A stretch of DNA of 64,000 bases from Calliopsis andreniformis. Lineage: Eukaryota; Arthropoda; Insecta; Hymenoptera; Andrenidae. Below the pieces are notes generated by a model that worked only from the letters and a program-made list of their open reading frames with translations, was not told where the DNA came from and made no database searches. Position 1 is the stretch's first letter, and each line of letters starts with the position of its first letter. This document shows positions 12,915 to 25,128 of the stretch, in pieces. Position numbers and translations under genes: made by a program. The stretch covers positions 1,364,001 through 1,428,000 of the forward strand of contig NW_027480482.1 of NCBI RefSeq assembly GCF_051401765.1, in the 5' to 3' direction.

Positions 12915-14009
12915 ACTGAGGGCTGAAGATTGAGGATTCAGGATTGCGGATTCAGGATTGAGGTTTGAGGACTGAGGATTGAGGGTTGAGGATTGAGGAT
13001 TGAGGATTGAGGATTGAAGATTGAGTATTGAGGATTGAGGATTGAGGATTGAGGATTGAAGGTTGAGGATTGGGTATTGAGGATTGAACATCGTGGACTG
13101 AGGATTGAGTATTGAGGATTGAAGATTGAGGATTGAAGATTGAATATTGATGATAGAAGATTGAGGATCGAGGATTGAGGGTTGTGGATTGAGGACGGGG
13201 ACTGAGGGTTGAGTATTGATGTTTGAGGTCTGAGGATTGAGGATTGAGGATTGAGAATTGAGGATTGAGGATTGAGGATTGAGGATTGAAGATTGAGGAT
13301 TGGGTGTTGAGGATTGAAGAATGAGGATTGAGGATTGAGGATTGAGGATTGAGGATTGAGGATTGAAGATTGAGGATTGGGTATTGAGGATTGAACATTG
13401 AGGTTTGAGGATTGAGTATTGAGGATTGAGGATTGAGGATTGAAGATTGAATATTGATGATTGAAGATTCAGGATCGAGGATTGAGGGTTGTGGATTGAG
13501 GACGAGGACTCAGGGTTGAGTATTGATGTTTGAGTTCTGAGGATTGAGGATTGAGGATTGAGGATTGAGAATTGAGGATTGTGGATTGAGGATTGAAGAT
13601 TGAGGATTGGGTATTGAGGATTGAAGGATGAGGATTGAGGATTGAGGATTGAGGATTGAAGATTGCAGATTGGGTATTGAGGATTGAAGACAGAGTATTG
13701 AGGATTGAGGATTGAGGATTGAGCATTGAAGATTGAAGGTTGAGGATTGAGGATTGAAGATTGAGTATAGAGGATTGAAGACTGACGATTGAGGATTGAG
13801 GATTGAGGATTGAGGATTGAGGATTGAAGATCGAGTAATGAGGATTGAAAATTGAGGATTGAGGGTTGAGGATTGAGGATTGAGGATTGAGGATTGGGGA
13901 TTGAAGATCGAGGATTGAAGATTGAGTATTGAGGATTGAAGATTGAGGATTGAGGATTGCGGATTTAGGATTGAGGATTGAAGATTGAGGATTGGGGACA
14001 GAGTGTTGA

Positions 14010-14137
14010 GGGTAGACTGATGAGAATTGATGTTTGTGGATAGAGATTTGAAGATTGCAGATTGAGTATTGAGTAATGAAAACTGTGAGTTGATGATATT
14101 CTATTGAGGATTGAGGATTGGCAACTGATTGTTGAGG
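14010..14137 (+). repeat. Beta landmark 4
   Basis: Typical beta, alpha2 at +627. ATTCAGT replaces ATTGAGT downstream, near 14259. Confidence 0.9.
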
Positions 14138-14411
14138 AGTGAGGGCTGAAGATTGAGGATTCAGGATTGAGAATTAAGGATTGAGGTTTGAGGACTTAGG
14201 ATTGAGGATTGAGGATTGAGGATTGAGGTTTGAGGATTGAAGATTGAAGATTGAGGATTCAGTGTTGTGGATTGAGGACGTGGACTCAGGGTTGAGTATT
14301 GATGTTTGAGTTCTGAGGATTGAGGATTGAGGATTGAGGATTGAGAATTGAGGATTGAGGATGGAGGATTGAAGATTGAGGATTGGGTATTGAGGATTGA
14401 AGAATGAGGAT

Positions 14412-15110
14412 TGAGGATTGAGGATTGCGGATTGAGGATTGAGGATTGAAGATTGAGAATTGAGGATTGAAGATTGAGGATTGAGGATTGAGTATTGAAG
14501 ATTGAGGATTTGGGACAGAGGATTGAAGATTGAGGATTGATGATTGAGGATTGAGGATTGAGGATTGTGGATTGAGGATTGAGGATTGAAGATTGAGGAT
14601 TGGGTATTGAGGATTGAAGAATGAGGACTGAGGATAGAAATCTGTGAATTGAGGATATTCTATTGAGGATTGAAGATTGACAATTGATTTTTGAGGACTG
14701 CGGGCTGAAGATTGAGGATTCAGGATTGCGGATTCAGGATTGAGGTTTGAGGACTGAGGATTGAGGGTTGAGGATTGAGGATTGAGGATTGAGTATTGAA
14801 GATTGAGTATTGAGGATTGAGGATTGAGGATTGAGGATTGAAGGTTGAGGATTGGGTATTGAGGATTGAACATTGTGGATTGAGGATTGAGTATTGAGGA
14901 TTGAGGGTTGAGGATTGAGGATTGAAGATTGAGTATTGAGGATTGAAGACTGACGATTGAGGATTGAGGATTGAGGATTGAGGATTGAGGATTGAAGATT
15001 GAGTAATGAGGATTGAAAATTGAGGATTGAGGGTTGAGGATTGAGGATTGAGGATTGAGGATTGGGGATTGAAGATTGAGGATTGAAGATTGAGTATTGA
15101 GGATTGAAGA
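14412..15110 (+). repeat. 0.7-kb block D4, copy 1
   Basis: It aligns with 16767-17465 at an offset of 2,355 bp, including the alpha2 landmark (14637 and 16992). The right break is exact: after a shared GAAGA this copy has ATGAGG and the other TTGAGG. Confidence 0.83.
14637..14696 (+). repeat. Alpha landmark 8 (alpha2)
   Basis: 627 bp after beta 14010. The following unit is ACTGCGG in place of ACTGAGG. Confidence 0.88.
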
Positions 15111-15327
15111 ATGAGGATTGAGGATTGAGGATTGAGGATTGAGGATTGAAGATTGAGTATTGAGGATTGAAGATTGTGGATTGAGGATTGAGGATTGAGG
15201 ATTGAGGATTGAGGATTGAAGGTTGAGTATTGAGGATTGAAGATTGAGGATTGAGGATTGAGGATTGAGGATTGAGGATTGAGGATTGAGGATTGAAGAT
15301 TGAGTATTGAGGGTTGAAGATTGCGGA

Positions 15328-16472
15328 TTGAGTATTGAGGATTGAGTGTTGTGGATTGAGGACGAGGACTGAGGGTTGAATATTGATGTTCGATGTCTGA
15401 GGATTGTGGATTGAGGATTGAAGAATGAGGATTGAGGATTGAGGATTGCGGATTGAGGATTGAGGATTGAAGATTGAGAATTGAGGATTGAAGATTGAGG
15501 ATTGAGGATTGAGTATTGAAGATTGAGGATTTGGGACAGAGGATTGAAGATAGAGGATTGATGATTGAGGATTGAGGATTGAGCATTGTGGATTGAGGAT
15601 TGAGGATTGAAGATTGAGGATTGGGTATTGAGGATAGAAGAATGAGGACTGAGGATAGAAATCCGTGAATTGAGGATATTCTATTGAGGATTGAAGATTG
15701 ACAATTGATTTTTGAGGACTGAGGGCTGAAGATTGAGGATTCAGGATTGCGGATTCGGGATTGAGGTTTGAGGACTGAGGATTGAGGGTTGAGGATTGAG
15801 GATTGAGGATTGAGGATTGAAGATTGAGAATTGAGGATTGAGGATTGAGGATTGAGGATTGAAGGTTGAGGATTGGGTATTGAGGATTGAACATTGTGGA
15901 TTCAGGATTGAGTATTGAGGATTGAGGATTGAGGATTGAAGATTGAATATTGATGATAGAAGATTGAGGATCGAGGATTGAGGGTTGTGGATTGAGGACG
16001 GGGACTGAGGGTTGAGTATTGATGTTTGAGGTCTGAGGATTGAGGATTGAGGATTGAGAATTGAGGATTGAGGATTGAGGATTGAGGATTGAAGATTGAG
16101 GATTGTGTGTTGAGGATTGAAGAATGAGGATTGAGGATTGAGGATTCGGGATTGAGGATTGAAGATTGAGTATTGAGGATTGAAGATTGAATATTGCGGA
16201 TTGTGGATTGAGGATGGTGGATTGAGGATTGAGGATTGAAGATTGAGTATTGAGCGTTGCAGATTGCGGATTGAGGATCAAGGATTGAGGATTGAGGATG
16301 AGGGCTGAGGGTTGAGGATTGAGGTTTGAGGACTGAGGACTGAGGATTGAGGATTGAGGATTGAAGGTTGAGTATTGAGGATTGAGGATTGAGGATTGAG
16401 GATTGAGTATTGAGGATTGAGGATTGAGGATTGAGGATTGAGGATTGAGGATTGAGGATTGAGGATTGAGGA
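15328..16472 (+). repeat. 1.1-kb block D6, copy 1
   Basis: It aligns with 19004-20148 at an offset of 3,676 bp, checked at 15341, 15658, 16213, 16265 and 16366. It includes the alpha2 variant with ATCCGTG, the GTTCGATGTCTGAGG variant near 15388 and a GATGGTGG unit at 16213. Confidence 0.86.
15658..15717 (+). repeat. Alpha landmark 9 (alpha2, CCGTG form)
   Basis: GAAATCCGTG in place of GAAATCTGTG, shared with 19334 and 22745. Confidence 0.87.
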
Positions 16473-16766
16473 TTGAGGGCTGTGGATTGAGGACAAGGAC
16501 TGAGGGTTGAATATTGATGTTTGAGGTCTGAGGATTGAGGATTGAGGATTGAGAATTGAGGATTGAGGATTGAGGATTGAAGATTGAGGATTGGGTATTG
16601 AGGATTGAAGAATGAGGATTGAGGATTGAGGATTGAGGATTGAAGATTGCAGATTGGGTATTGAGGGTTGAAGACAGAATATTGAGGATTGAGGATTGAG
16701 GATTGAGCATTGAAGATTGAGGGTTGAGGATTGAGGATTGAAGATTGAGTATTGAGGATTGAAGAC

Positions 16767-17465
16767 TGACGATTGAGGATTGCGGATTGAGGATTGAGGA
16801 TTGAAGATTGAGAATTGAGGATTGAAGATTGAGGATTGAGGATTGAGTATTGAAGATTGAGGATTTGGGACAGAGGATTGAAGATTGAGGATTGATGATT
16901 GAGGATTGAGGATTGAGGATTGTGGATTGAGGATTGAGGATTGAAGATTGAGGATTGGGTATTGAGGATTGAAGAATGAGGACTGAGGATAGAAATCTGT
17001 GAATTGAGGATATTCTATTGAGGATTGAAGATTGACAATTGATTTTTGAGGACTGAGGGCTGAAGATTGAGGATTCAGGATTGCGGATTCAGGATTGAGG
17101 TTTGAGGACTGAGGATTGAGGGTTGAGGATTGAGGATTGAGGATTGAGGATTGAAGATAGAGTATTGAGGATTGAGGATTGAGGATTGAGGATTGAAGGT
17201 TGAGGATTGGGTATTGAGGATTGAACATTGTGGATTGAGGATTGAGTATTGAGGATTGAGGGTTGAGGATTGAGGATTGAAGATTGAGTATTGAGGATTG
17301 AAGACTGACGATTGAGGATTGAGGATTGAGGATTGAGGATTGAGGATTGAAGATTGAGTAATGAGGATTGAAAATTGAGGATTGAGGGTTGAGGATTGAG
17401 GATTGAGGATTGAGGATTGGGGATTGAAGATTGAGGATTGAAGATTGAGTATTGAGGATTGAAGA
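16767..17465 (+). repeat. 0.7-kb block D4, copy 2
   Basis: Partner of 14412-15110. Here the alpha2 landmark (16992) has no beta 627 bp upstream. The beta that follows (17533) belongs to the next module. Confidence 0.83.
16992..17051 (+). repeat. Alpha landmark 10 (alpha2)
   Basis: Alpha2 core in D4 copy 2. Confidence 0.87.
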
Positions 17466-17532
17466 TTGAGGATTGAGGATTGCGGATTTAGGATTGAGGA
17501 TTGAAGATTGAGGATTGGGGACACAGTGTTGA

Positions 17533-17660
17533 GGGTAGACTGATGAGAATTGATGTTTGTGGATAGAGATTTGAAGATTGCAGATTGAGTATTGAGTAAC
17601 GAAAACTGTGAGTTGATGATATTCTATTGAGGATTGAGGATTGGCAACTGATTGTTGAGG
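17533..17660 (+). repeat. Beta landmark 5
   Basis: Carries AACGAAAACTG where other betas have AATGAAAACTG. Alpha2 at +627. Confidence 0.9.
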
Positions 17661-18159
17661 AGTGAGGGCTGAAGATTGAGGATTCAGGATTGAGAATTAA
17701 GGATTGAGGTTTGAGGACTTAGGATTGAGGATTGAGGATTGAGGATTGAGGTTTGAGGATTGAAGATTGAAGATTGAGGATTGAGTGTTGTGGATTGAGG
17801 ACGTGGACTCAGGGTTGAGTATTGATGTTTGAGTTCTGAGGATTGAGGATTGAGGATTGAGGATTGAGAATTGAGGATTGAGGATGGAGGATTGAATATT
17901 GAGGATTGGGTATTGAGGATTGAAGAATGAGGATTGAGGATTGAGGATTGCGGATTGAGGATTGAGGATTGAAGATTGAGAATTGAGGATTGAAGATTGA
18001 GGATTGAGGATTGAGTATTGAAGATTGAGGATTTGGGACAGAGGATTGAAGATTGAGGATTGATGATTGAGGATTGAGGATTGAGGATTGTGGATTGAGG
18101 ATTGAGGATTGAAGATTGAGGATTGGGTATTGAGGATTGAAGAATGAGGACTGAGGATA

Positions 18160-18219
18160 GAAATCTGTGAATTGAGGATATTCTATTGAGGATTGAAGAT
18201 TGACAATTGATTTTTGAGG
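18160..18219 (+). repeat. Alpha landmark 11 (alpha2)
   Basis: 627 bp after beta 17533. Confidence 0.88.
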
Positions 18220-19003
18220 ACTGAGGGCTGAAGATTGAGGATTCAGGATTGCGGATTCAGGATTGAGGTTTGAGGACTGAGGATTGAGGGTTGAGGATTG
18301 AGGATTGAGGATTGAGGATTGAAGATTGAGTATTGAGGATTGAGGATTGAGGATTGAGGATTGAAGGTTGAGGATTGGGTATTGAGGATTGAACATTGTG
18401 GATTGAGGATTGAGTATTGAGGATTGAGGATTGAGGATTGAAGATTGAATATTGATGATAGAAGATTGAGGATCGAGGATTGAGGGTTGTGGATTGAGGA
18501 CGAGGACTGAGGGTTGAGTATTGATGTTTGAGGTCTGAGGATTGAGGATTGAGGATTGAGAATTGAGGATTGAGGATTGAGGATTGAGGATTGAAGATTG
18601 AGGATAGGGTGTTGAGGATTGAAGAATGAGGATTGAGGATTGAGGATTGAGCATTGAGGATTGAAGATTGAGTATTGAGGATTGAAGATTGTGGATTGAG
18701 GATTGAGGATTGAGGATTGTGGATTGAGGATTGAAGGTTGAGTATTGAGGATTGAAGATTGAGGATTGAGGATTGAGGATTGAGGATTGAGGATTGAGGA
18801 TTCAGGATTGAAGATTGAGTATTGAGGGCTGAAGATTGCGGATTGAGGATTGAGGATTGAGGATTGAGGATTGAGGATTGAGGATTGAAGATTGAGTATT
18901 GAGGGTTCAAGATTGCGGACTGAGGATTGAGGATTGAGGATTGAGGACTAAAGATTGAGGATTGAGGATTGAGGATTGAAGATTGAATATTGATGATTGA
19001 AGA

Positions 19004-20148
19004 TTGAGTATTGAGGATTGAGTGTTGTGGATTGAGGACGAGGACTGAGGGTTGAATATTGATGTTCGATGTCTGAGGATTGTGGATTGCGGATTGAAGA
19101 ATGAGGATTGAGGATTGAGGATTGCGGATTGAGGATTGAGGATTGAAGATTGAGAATTGAGGATTGAAGATTGAGGATTGAGGATTGAGTATTGAAGATT
19201 GAGGATTTGGGACAGAGGATTGAAGATTGAGGATTGATGATTGAGGATTGAGGATTGAGCATTGTGGATTGAGGATTGAGGATTGAAGATTGAGGATTGG
19301 GTATTGAGGATAGAAGAATGAGGACTGAGGATAGAAATCCGTGAATTGAGGATATTCTATTGAGGATTGAAGATTGACAATTGATTTTTGAGGACTGAGG
19401 GCTGAAGATTGAGGATTCAGGATTGCGGATTCGGGATTGAGGTTTGAGGACTGAGGATTGAGGGTTGAGGATTGAGGATTGAGGATTGAGGATTGAAGAT
19501 TGAGAATTGAGGGTTGAGGATTGAGGATTGAGGATTGAAGGTTGAGGATTGGGTATTGAGGATTGAACATTGTGGATTCAGGATTGAGTATTGAGGATTG
19601 AGGATTGAGGATTGAAGATTGAATATTGATGATAGAAGATTGAGGATCGAGGATTGAGGGTTGTGGATTGAGGACGGGGACTGAGGGTTGAGTATTGATG
19701 TTTGAGGTCTGAGGATTGAGGATTGAGGATTGAGAATTGAGGATTGAGGATTGAGGATTGAGGATTGAAGATTGAGGATTGTGTGTTGAGGATTGAAGAA
19801 TGAGGATTGAGGATTGAGGATTCGGGATTGAGGATTGAAGATTGAGTATTGAGGATTGAAGATTGAGGATTGCGGATTGTGGATTGAGGATGGTGGATTG
19901 AGGATTGAGGATTGAAGATTGAGTATTGAGGGTTGCAGGTTGCGGATTGAGGATTAAGGATTGAGGATTGAGGATGAGGGCTGAGGGTTGAGGATTGAGG
20001 TTTGAGGACTGAGGACTGAGGATTGAGGATTGAGGATTGAAGGTTGAGTATTGAGGATTGAGGATTGAGGATTGAGGATTGAGTATTGAGGATTGAGGAT
20101 TGAGGATTGAGGATTGAGGATTGAGGATTGAGGATTGAGGATTGAGGA
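19004..20148 (+). repeat. 1.1-kb block D6, copy 2
   Basis: Partner of 15328-16472, with no net length difference between the landmarks compared. The following sequence runs into a long stretch of plain heptamers and then a gamma2 landmark. Confidence 0.86.
19334..19393 (+). repeat. Alpha landmark 12 (alpha2, CCGTG form)
   Basis: Copy of 15658 in D6 copy 2. Confidence 0.87.
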
Positions 20149-20236
20149 TTGAGGATTGAGGATTGAGGATTGAGGATTCAGTATTGAGGATTGAAGATTG
20201 AGAATTGAGGATTCAGGATTGAACATTGAGCACTGA

Positions 20237-20371
20237 GCGTTCAGGGTTGAGTGTTGAGAATTGATGTTTGTGGATAGAGATTTGAAGATTGCAGATTGAG
20301 TATTGAGTATTGAAAACTGTGGGTTGAGGATATGCTATTGGGGATTGAGGATTGACAACTGACTGCTGAGG
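20237..20371 (+). repeat. Gamma landmark 5 (gamma2)
   Basis: Gamma2 form ending GACAACTGACTGCTGAGG, with GTGTTGAGAATTG in the left part. Confidence 0.88.
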
Positions 20372-21283
20372 ACTGAGGGCTGAAGATTGAGGATGCAGGA
20401 TTGAGGATTCAGAATTGAGGTTTGAGGACTGAGGAATGAGGATTGAGGGTTGAGAATTGAGGATTGAGGATTGAGGATTGAAGATTGAGGATTGGGTATT
20501 GAGGATTGAAGAATGAGGATTGAGGATTGAGGATTGAGGATTGAGGATTGAGGACTGAGGATTGAGGATTGAGGATTGAGGATTGAGGATTGAGTATTGA
20601 AGATTGAGGATTTGGGACTGAGGATTGAAGATTGAGGATTGATGATTGAGGATTGAGGATTGAGGATTGAGGTTTGAGGATTGAAGATTGAGGATTGGGT
20701 GTTGAGGATTGAAGAATGAGGGTTGAGGATTGAGGATTGAGGATTGAGGATTGAGGATTGAGGATTGAGGATTGAGGATTGAGGATTGAGGAATGAAGAT
20801 TGGGGATTGGGTATTGAGGATTGAACATTGAGGTTTGAGGATTGAGTATTGAGGATTGAGGATTGAGGATTGAAGATTGAATATCGATGATTGAAGATTC
20901 AGGATCGAGGATTGAGGGTTGTGGATTGAGGACGAGGACTGAGGGTTGAGTATTGATGTTTGAGGTCTGAGGATTGAGGATTGAGGATTGAGGATTGAGA
21001 ATTGAGGATTGAGGATTGAGGATTGAAGATTGAGGATTGGGTATTGAGGATTGAAGGATGAGGATTGAGGATTGAGGATAGAGGACTGAGTATTGAAGAT
21101 TGAGTATTGAGGATTGAAGATTGAGGATTGAGGATTGAGTATTGAAGATTGAGGATTTGGGACTGAGGATTGAAGATTGAGGATTGATGATTGAGGATTG
21201 AGGATTGAGGATTGAGGATTGAGGATTGAGGATTGAAGATTGAGGATTGGGTATTGAGGATTGAAGAATGAGGGTTGATGATT

Positions 21284-21343
21284 GAAATCTGTGAATTGAG
21301 GATATTCTATTGAGGATTGAGGATTGACAATTGATTTTTGAGG
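21284..21343 (+). repeat. Alpha landmark 13 (alpha1)
   Basis: Consensus alpha1, counterpart of the 282 copy. Confidence 0.88.
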
Positions 21344-22019
21344 ACTGAGGGCTGAAGATTGAGGATTCAGGATTGAGGACTCGGGATTGAGGTTTGAGGA
21401 CTGAGGATTGAGGATTGAGGATTGAGGATTGAGGATTGAGGATTGAAGATTGAGGATTGGGTATTGAGTATTGAGCATTGAGGATTGAGGGTTGAGTATT
21501 GAGGATTGAGGATTGAGGATTGAAGATTGAATATTGATGATTGAAGGTTGAGGTTCGAGGATTGAGGGTTGTGGATTGAGGACGAGGACTGAGGGTTGAG
21601 TATTGATGTTTGAGATCTGTGGATTGAGGATTGAGGATTGAGAATTGAGGAATGAGGATTGAGGGTTGAAGATTGAGGATTGGGTGTTGAGGATTGAAGA
21701 ATGAGTATTGAGGATTGAGGATTGAGGATTGAGGATTGAAGATTGAGTATTGAGGATTGAGGATTGAGGATTGAGGATTGAGGATTGAGGATTGAGGATT
21801 GAGGATTGAGGATTGAGGATTGCGGATTGAGGATTGAAGATTGAGGATTGAGGATTGAGGATTGAGGATTGAGGATTGAAGATTCAGTATTGAGGGTTGA
21901 ATGTTGAGAATTGAGGATTGAGGATTGAGCATTGAAGACTGAGTATTGAGGATTGAAGGTTGAGGATTGTGGACAGAGGGTTGAGAATTGAGTATTGAAT
22001 ATTGAGGATTGTGGACTGG

Positions 22020-22154
22020 GGGTTGAGGGTTGAGTGATGAGAATTGATGTTTGTGTATAGAGATTTGAAGATTGCAGATTGAATACTGAGTAATGAAATC
22101 TGTGAATTGATGATATTCTATTGAGGATTGAGGATTGACAACTGATTGTTGAGG
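22020..22154 (+). repeat. Gamma landmark 6, hybrid form (gamma3)
   Basis: Copy of the hybrid at 1018 in D1 copy 2, differing by GAATACTGAG before the core. Confidence 0.82.
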
Positions 22155-22744
22155 AGTGAGGGCTGTAGATTGAGGATTCAGGATTGAGGAATAAGGATTG
22201 AGGTTTGAGGACTGAGGATTGAGGATTGTGGATTGAGGATTGAGGATTGAGGATTGAAGATTGAGGATTGAGGATTGATGGTTGTGGATTGAGGACGAGG
22301 ACTCAGGGATGAGTATTGATGTTTGAGTTCTGAGGATTGAGGATTGAGGATTGAGAATTGAGGATTGAGGGTTGAGGATTGAAGATTGTGGATTGGGTAT
22401 TGAGGATTGAAGGATGTGGATTGAGGATTGAGGATTGAGGATTGAGGATTGAAGATTGAGTATTGGGGATTCAAGATTGAGGATTGAGGATTGAGTATTG
22501 AAGATTGAGGATTTGGGACAGAGGATTGAAGATTGAGGATTGATGATTGAGGATTGGGTATTGAGGATTGAAGAATGAGGATTGAGGATTGAGGATTGAG
22601 TATTGAAGATTGAGGATTTGGGACAGAGGATTGAAGATTGAGGATTGATGATTGAGGATTGAGGATTGAGGATTGTGGATTGAGGATTGAGGATTGAAGA
22701 TTGAGGATTGGGTATTGAGGATTGAAGAATGAGGACTGAGGATA

Positions 22745-22804
22745 GAAATCCGTGAATTGAGGATATTCTATTGAGGATTGAAGATTGACATTTGATTTTT
22801 GAGG
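22745..22804 (+). repeat. Alpha landmark 14 (alpha2, CCGTG form)
   Basis: Also has GACATTTGATTTTTG in place of GACAATTGATTTTTG. Confidence 0.87.
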
Positions 22805-23311
22805 ACTGAGGGCTGAAGATTGAGGATTCAGGATTGCGGATTCGGGATTGAGGTTTGAGGACTGAGGATTGAGGGTTGAGGATTGAGGATTGAGGATTGA
22901 GGATTGAAGATTGAGTATTGAGGATTGAGGATTGAGGATTGAGGATTGAAGGTTGAGGTTTGGGTATTGAGGATTGAACATTGTGGATTCAGGATTGAGT
23001 ATTGAGGATTGAGGATTGAGGATTGAAGATTGAATATTGATGATAGAAGATTGAGGATCGAGGATTGAGGGTTGTGGATTGAGGACGGGGACTGAGGGTT
23101 GAGTATTGATGTTTGAGGTCTGAGGATTGAGGATTGAGGATTGAGAATTGAGGATTGAGGATTGAGGATTGAGGATTGCGGATTGAGGATTGAAGATTGA
23201 GGATTGAGGATTGAGGATTGAGGATTGAGGATTGAAGACTGAGTATAGAGGATTGAGGACTGAGGATTGCGGATTGAAGATTGAGTATTGAGGATTGAAG
23301 ATTGAGGATTC

Positions 23312-24085
23312 AGGATTGAGTATTGAAGATTGAGTATTGGGTGTTGAGGATTGAGGAATGAGGATTGAGGATTGAGGACTGAGGATTGAGGATTGAGAAT
23401 TGAGGATTGAGGATTGAGGATTGAATATTGATGATTGAAGATTGAGGATTGAGGATTGAGTGTTGTGGATTGAGGACAAGGACTGAGGGTTGAATATTGA
23501 TGTTTGAGGTCTGAGGATTGAGGATTGAGGATTGAGGATTGAGGATTGAGGATTGAAGATTCAGGATTGAGGATTGAGACTTGAGGATTGAATACTGAGT
23601 ATTGAGGATTGAAGATAGAGGATTGAGGATTGAGTGTTGAGGATTGAGGACGAGGACTGACGGTGGAGGATTGAGGTTTGAGGATTGAGGATTCAGGATT
23701 GAGGACTGAGGATTGAGGATTGAGGATTGAGGATTGATGACTAGAGGATTGAAGATTGAATATTGATGATTGAAGATTGAGGATTGAGGATTGAGGGTTG
23801 TGGACTGAGGACGAGGACTGAGGGTTGAATATTGATGTTTGAGGTCTGAGGATTGTGGATTGAGGATTGACGATTGAAGATTGAATATTGATGATTGAAG
23901 GTTGAGGATCGAGGATTGTGGGTTGTGGATTGAGGACGAGGACTGAGGGTTGAGTATTGATGTTTGAGGTCTGAGGATTGAGGATTGAGGATTGAGGATT
24001 GAGAATTGAGGATTGAGGATTGAGGATTGAAGATTGAGGATTGGGTGTTGAGGATTGAAGAATGAGGATTGAGGATTGAGGATAG
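23312..24085 (+). repeat. 774-bp tandem duplication inside D7 copy 1, first unit
   Basis: It aligns with 24086-24877 at an offset of 774 bp, checked at 23334, 23461, 23577 and 23739. It contains the rare 8-base unit ACTAGAGG. Confidence 0.86.
23739..23747 (+). repeat. 8-base phase-shifting unit ACTAGAGG
   Basis: GACTAGAGG adds one base to the 7-base phase and creates a stop (CTA on +, TAG on -) in one frame of the - strand. First of four. Confidence 0.85.
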
Positions 24086-24877
24086 AGGACTGAGTATTGA
24101 AGATTGAGTATTGGGTGTTGAGGATTGAGGAATGAGGATTGAGGATTGAGGACTGAGGATTGAGGATTGAGGATTGAGGATTGAGGATTGAGGATTGAAT
24201 ATTGATGATTGAAGATTGAGGATTGAGGATTGAGTGTTGTGGATTGAGGACAAGGACTGAGGGTTGAATATTGATGTTTGAGGTCTGAGGATTGAGGATT
24301 GAGGATTGAGGATTGAGGATTGAGGATTGAAGATTCAGGATTGAGGATTGAGACTTGAGGATTGAATACTGAGTATTGAGGATTGAAGATAGAGGATTGA
24401 GGATTGAGTGTTGAGGATTGAGGACGAGGACTGACGGTGGAGGATTGAGGTTTGAGGATTGAGGATTCAGGATTGAGGACTGAGGATTGAGGATTGAGGA
24501 TTGAGGATTGAGGACTAGAGGATTGAAGATTGAATATTGATGATTGAAGATTGAGGATTGAGGATTGAGGGTTGTGGACTGAGGACGAGGACTGAGGGCT
24601 GAATATTGATGTTTGAGGTCTGAGGATTGTGGATTGAGGATTGACGATTGAAGATTGAATATTGATGATTGAAGGTTGAGGATCGAGGATTGTGGGTTGT
24701 GGATTGAGGACGAGGACTGAGGGTTGAGTATTGATGTTTGAGGTCTGAGGATTGAGGATTGAGGATTGAGGATTGAGAATTGAGGATTGAGGATTGAGGA
24801 TTGAAGATTGAGGATTGGGTATTGAGGATTGAAGAATGAGGATTGAGGATTGAGGATAGAGGACTGAGTATTGAAGA
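24086..24877 (+). repeat. 774-bp tandem duplication inside D7 copy 1, second unit
   Basis: Second unit of the pair. It ends where ATTGAGT in the first unit is replaced by an ATTAGGT junction near 24877. Confidence 0.85.
24513..24521 (+). repeat. 8-base phase-shifting unit ACTAGAGG
   Basis: Second copy, 774 bp after the first. Preceded by ATTGAGG, not ATTGATG. Confidence 0.85.
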
Positions 24878-25068
24878 TTAGGTATTGAGGATTGAAGATT
24901 GAGGATTGAGGATTGAGTATTGAAGATTGAGGATTTGGGACTGAGGATTGAAGATTGAGGATTGATGATTGAGGATTGAGGATTGAGGATTGAGGATTGA
25001 GGATTGAGGATTGAGGATTGAAGATTGAGGATTGGGTATTGAGGATTGAAGAATGAGGGTTGATGATT

Positions 25069-25128
25069 GAAATCTGTGAATTGAGGATATTCTATTGAGG
25101 ATTGAGGATTGACAATTGATTTTTGAGG
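25069..25128 (+). repeat. Alpha landmark 15 (alpha1)
   Basis: Alpha1 in D7 copy 1. Downstream GTGGACTCGGG replaces GAGGACTCGGG. Confidence 0.88.

Larger units (their letters stand above)
8939..13184 (+). repeat. 4.2-kb block D2, copy b
   Basis: This is the second copy of 4033-8543, with the same landmark order (9705, 10332, 12074, 12855). It lacks a 265-bp segment at about 11124. It is separated from copy a by about 395 bp (8544-8938), which belongs to a different module that recurs near 34.1, 49.4 and 56.0 kb. Confidence 0.88.
13545..14902 (+). repeat. Third, partial copy of the beta-alpha2 part of D2
   Basis: It aligns with 9240-10597 (offset 4,305 bp) and therefore with about 4334-5691. 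Beta at 14010 and alpha2 at 14637 keep the 627-bp spacing. After about 14902 it switches to a different continuation (a GTTGAGG unit), which is also found after 17228. Confidence 0.85.
17258..18425 (+). repeat. Fourth copy of the beta-alpha2 module
   Basis: It aligns with 13735-14902 at an offset of 3,523 bp. Beta at 17533 and alpha2 at 18160 are again 627 bp apart. It differs by scattered substitutions such as ACACAGT for ACAGAGT near 17523. Confidence 0.84.
21003..22600 (+). repeat. Long-range duplicate block D1, copy 2
   Basis: This is the partner of 1-1598. The two copies part company near 22600, where this copy goes into an ATTGAGT unit and the other continues with plain heptamers. It includes the rare TTCGAGG unit near 21553 and the GGGGATTCAAG variant near 22465, both also present in copy 1. 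Confidence 0.88.

Noticed and set aside
14734..16710. 658-codon - strand open frame
   Set aside because: It crosses the edges of at least three duplicated blocks (D4, D6 and the beta-alpha2 module) and overlaps another long frame in a different phase. It is a by-product of the array.
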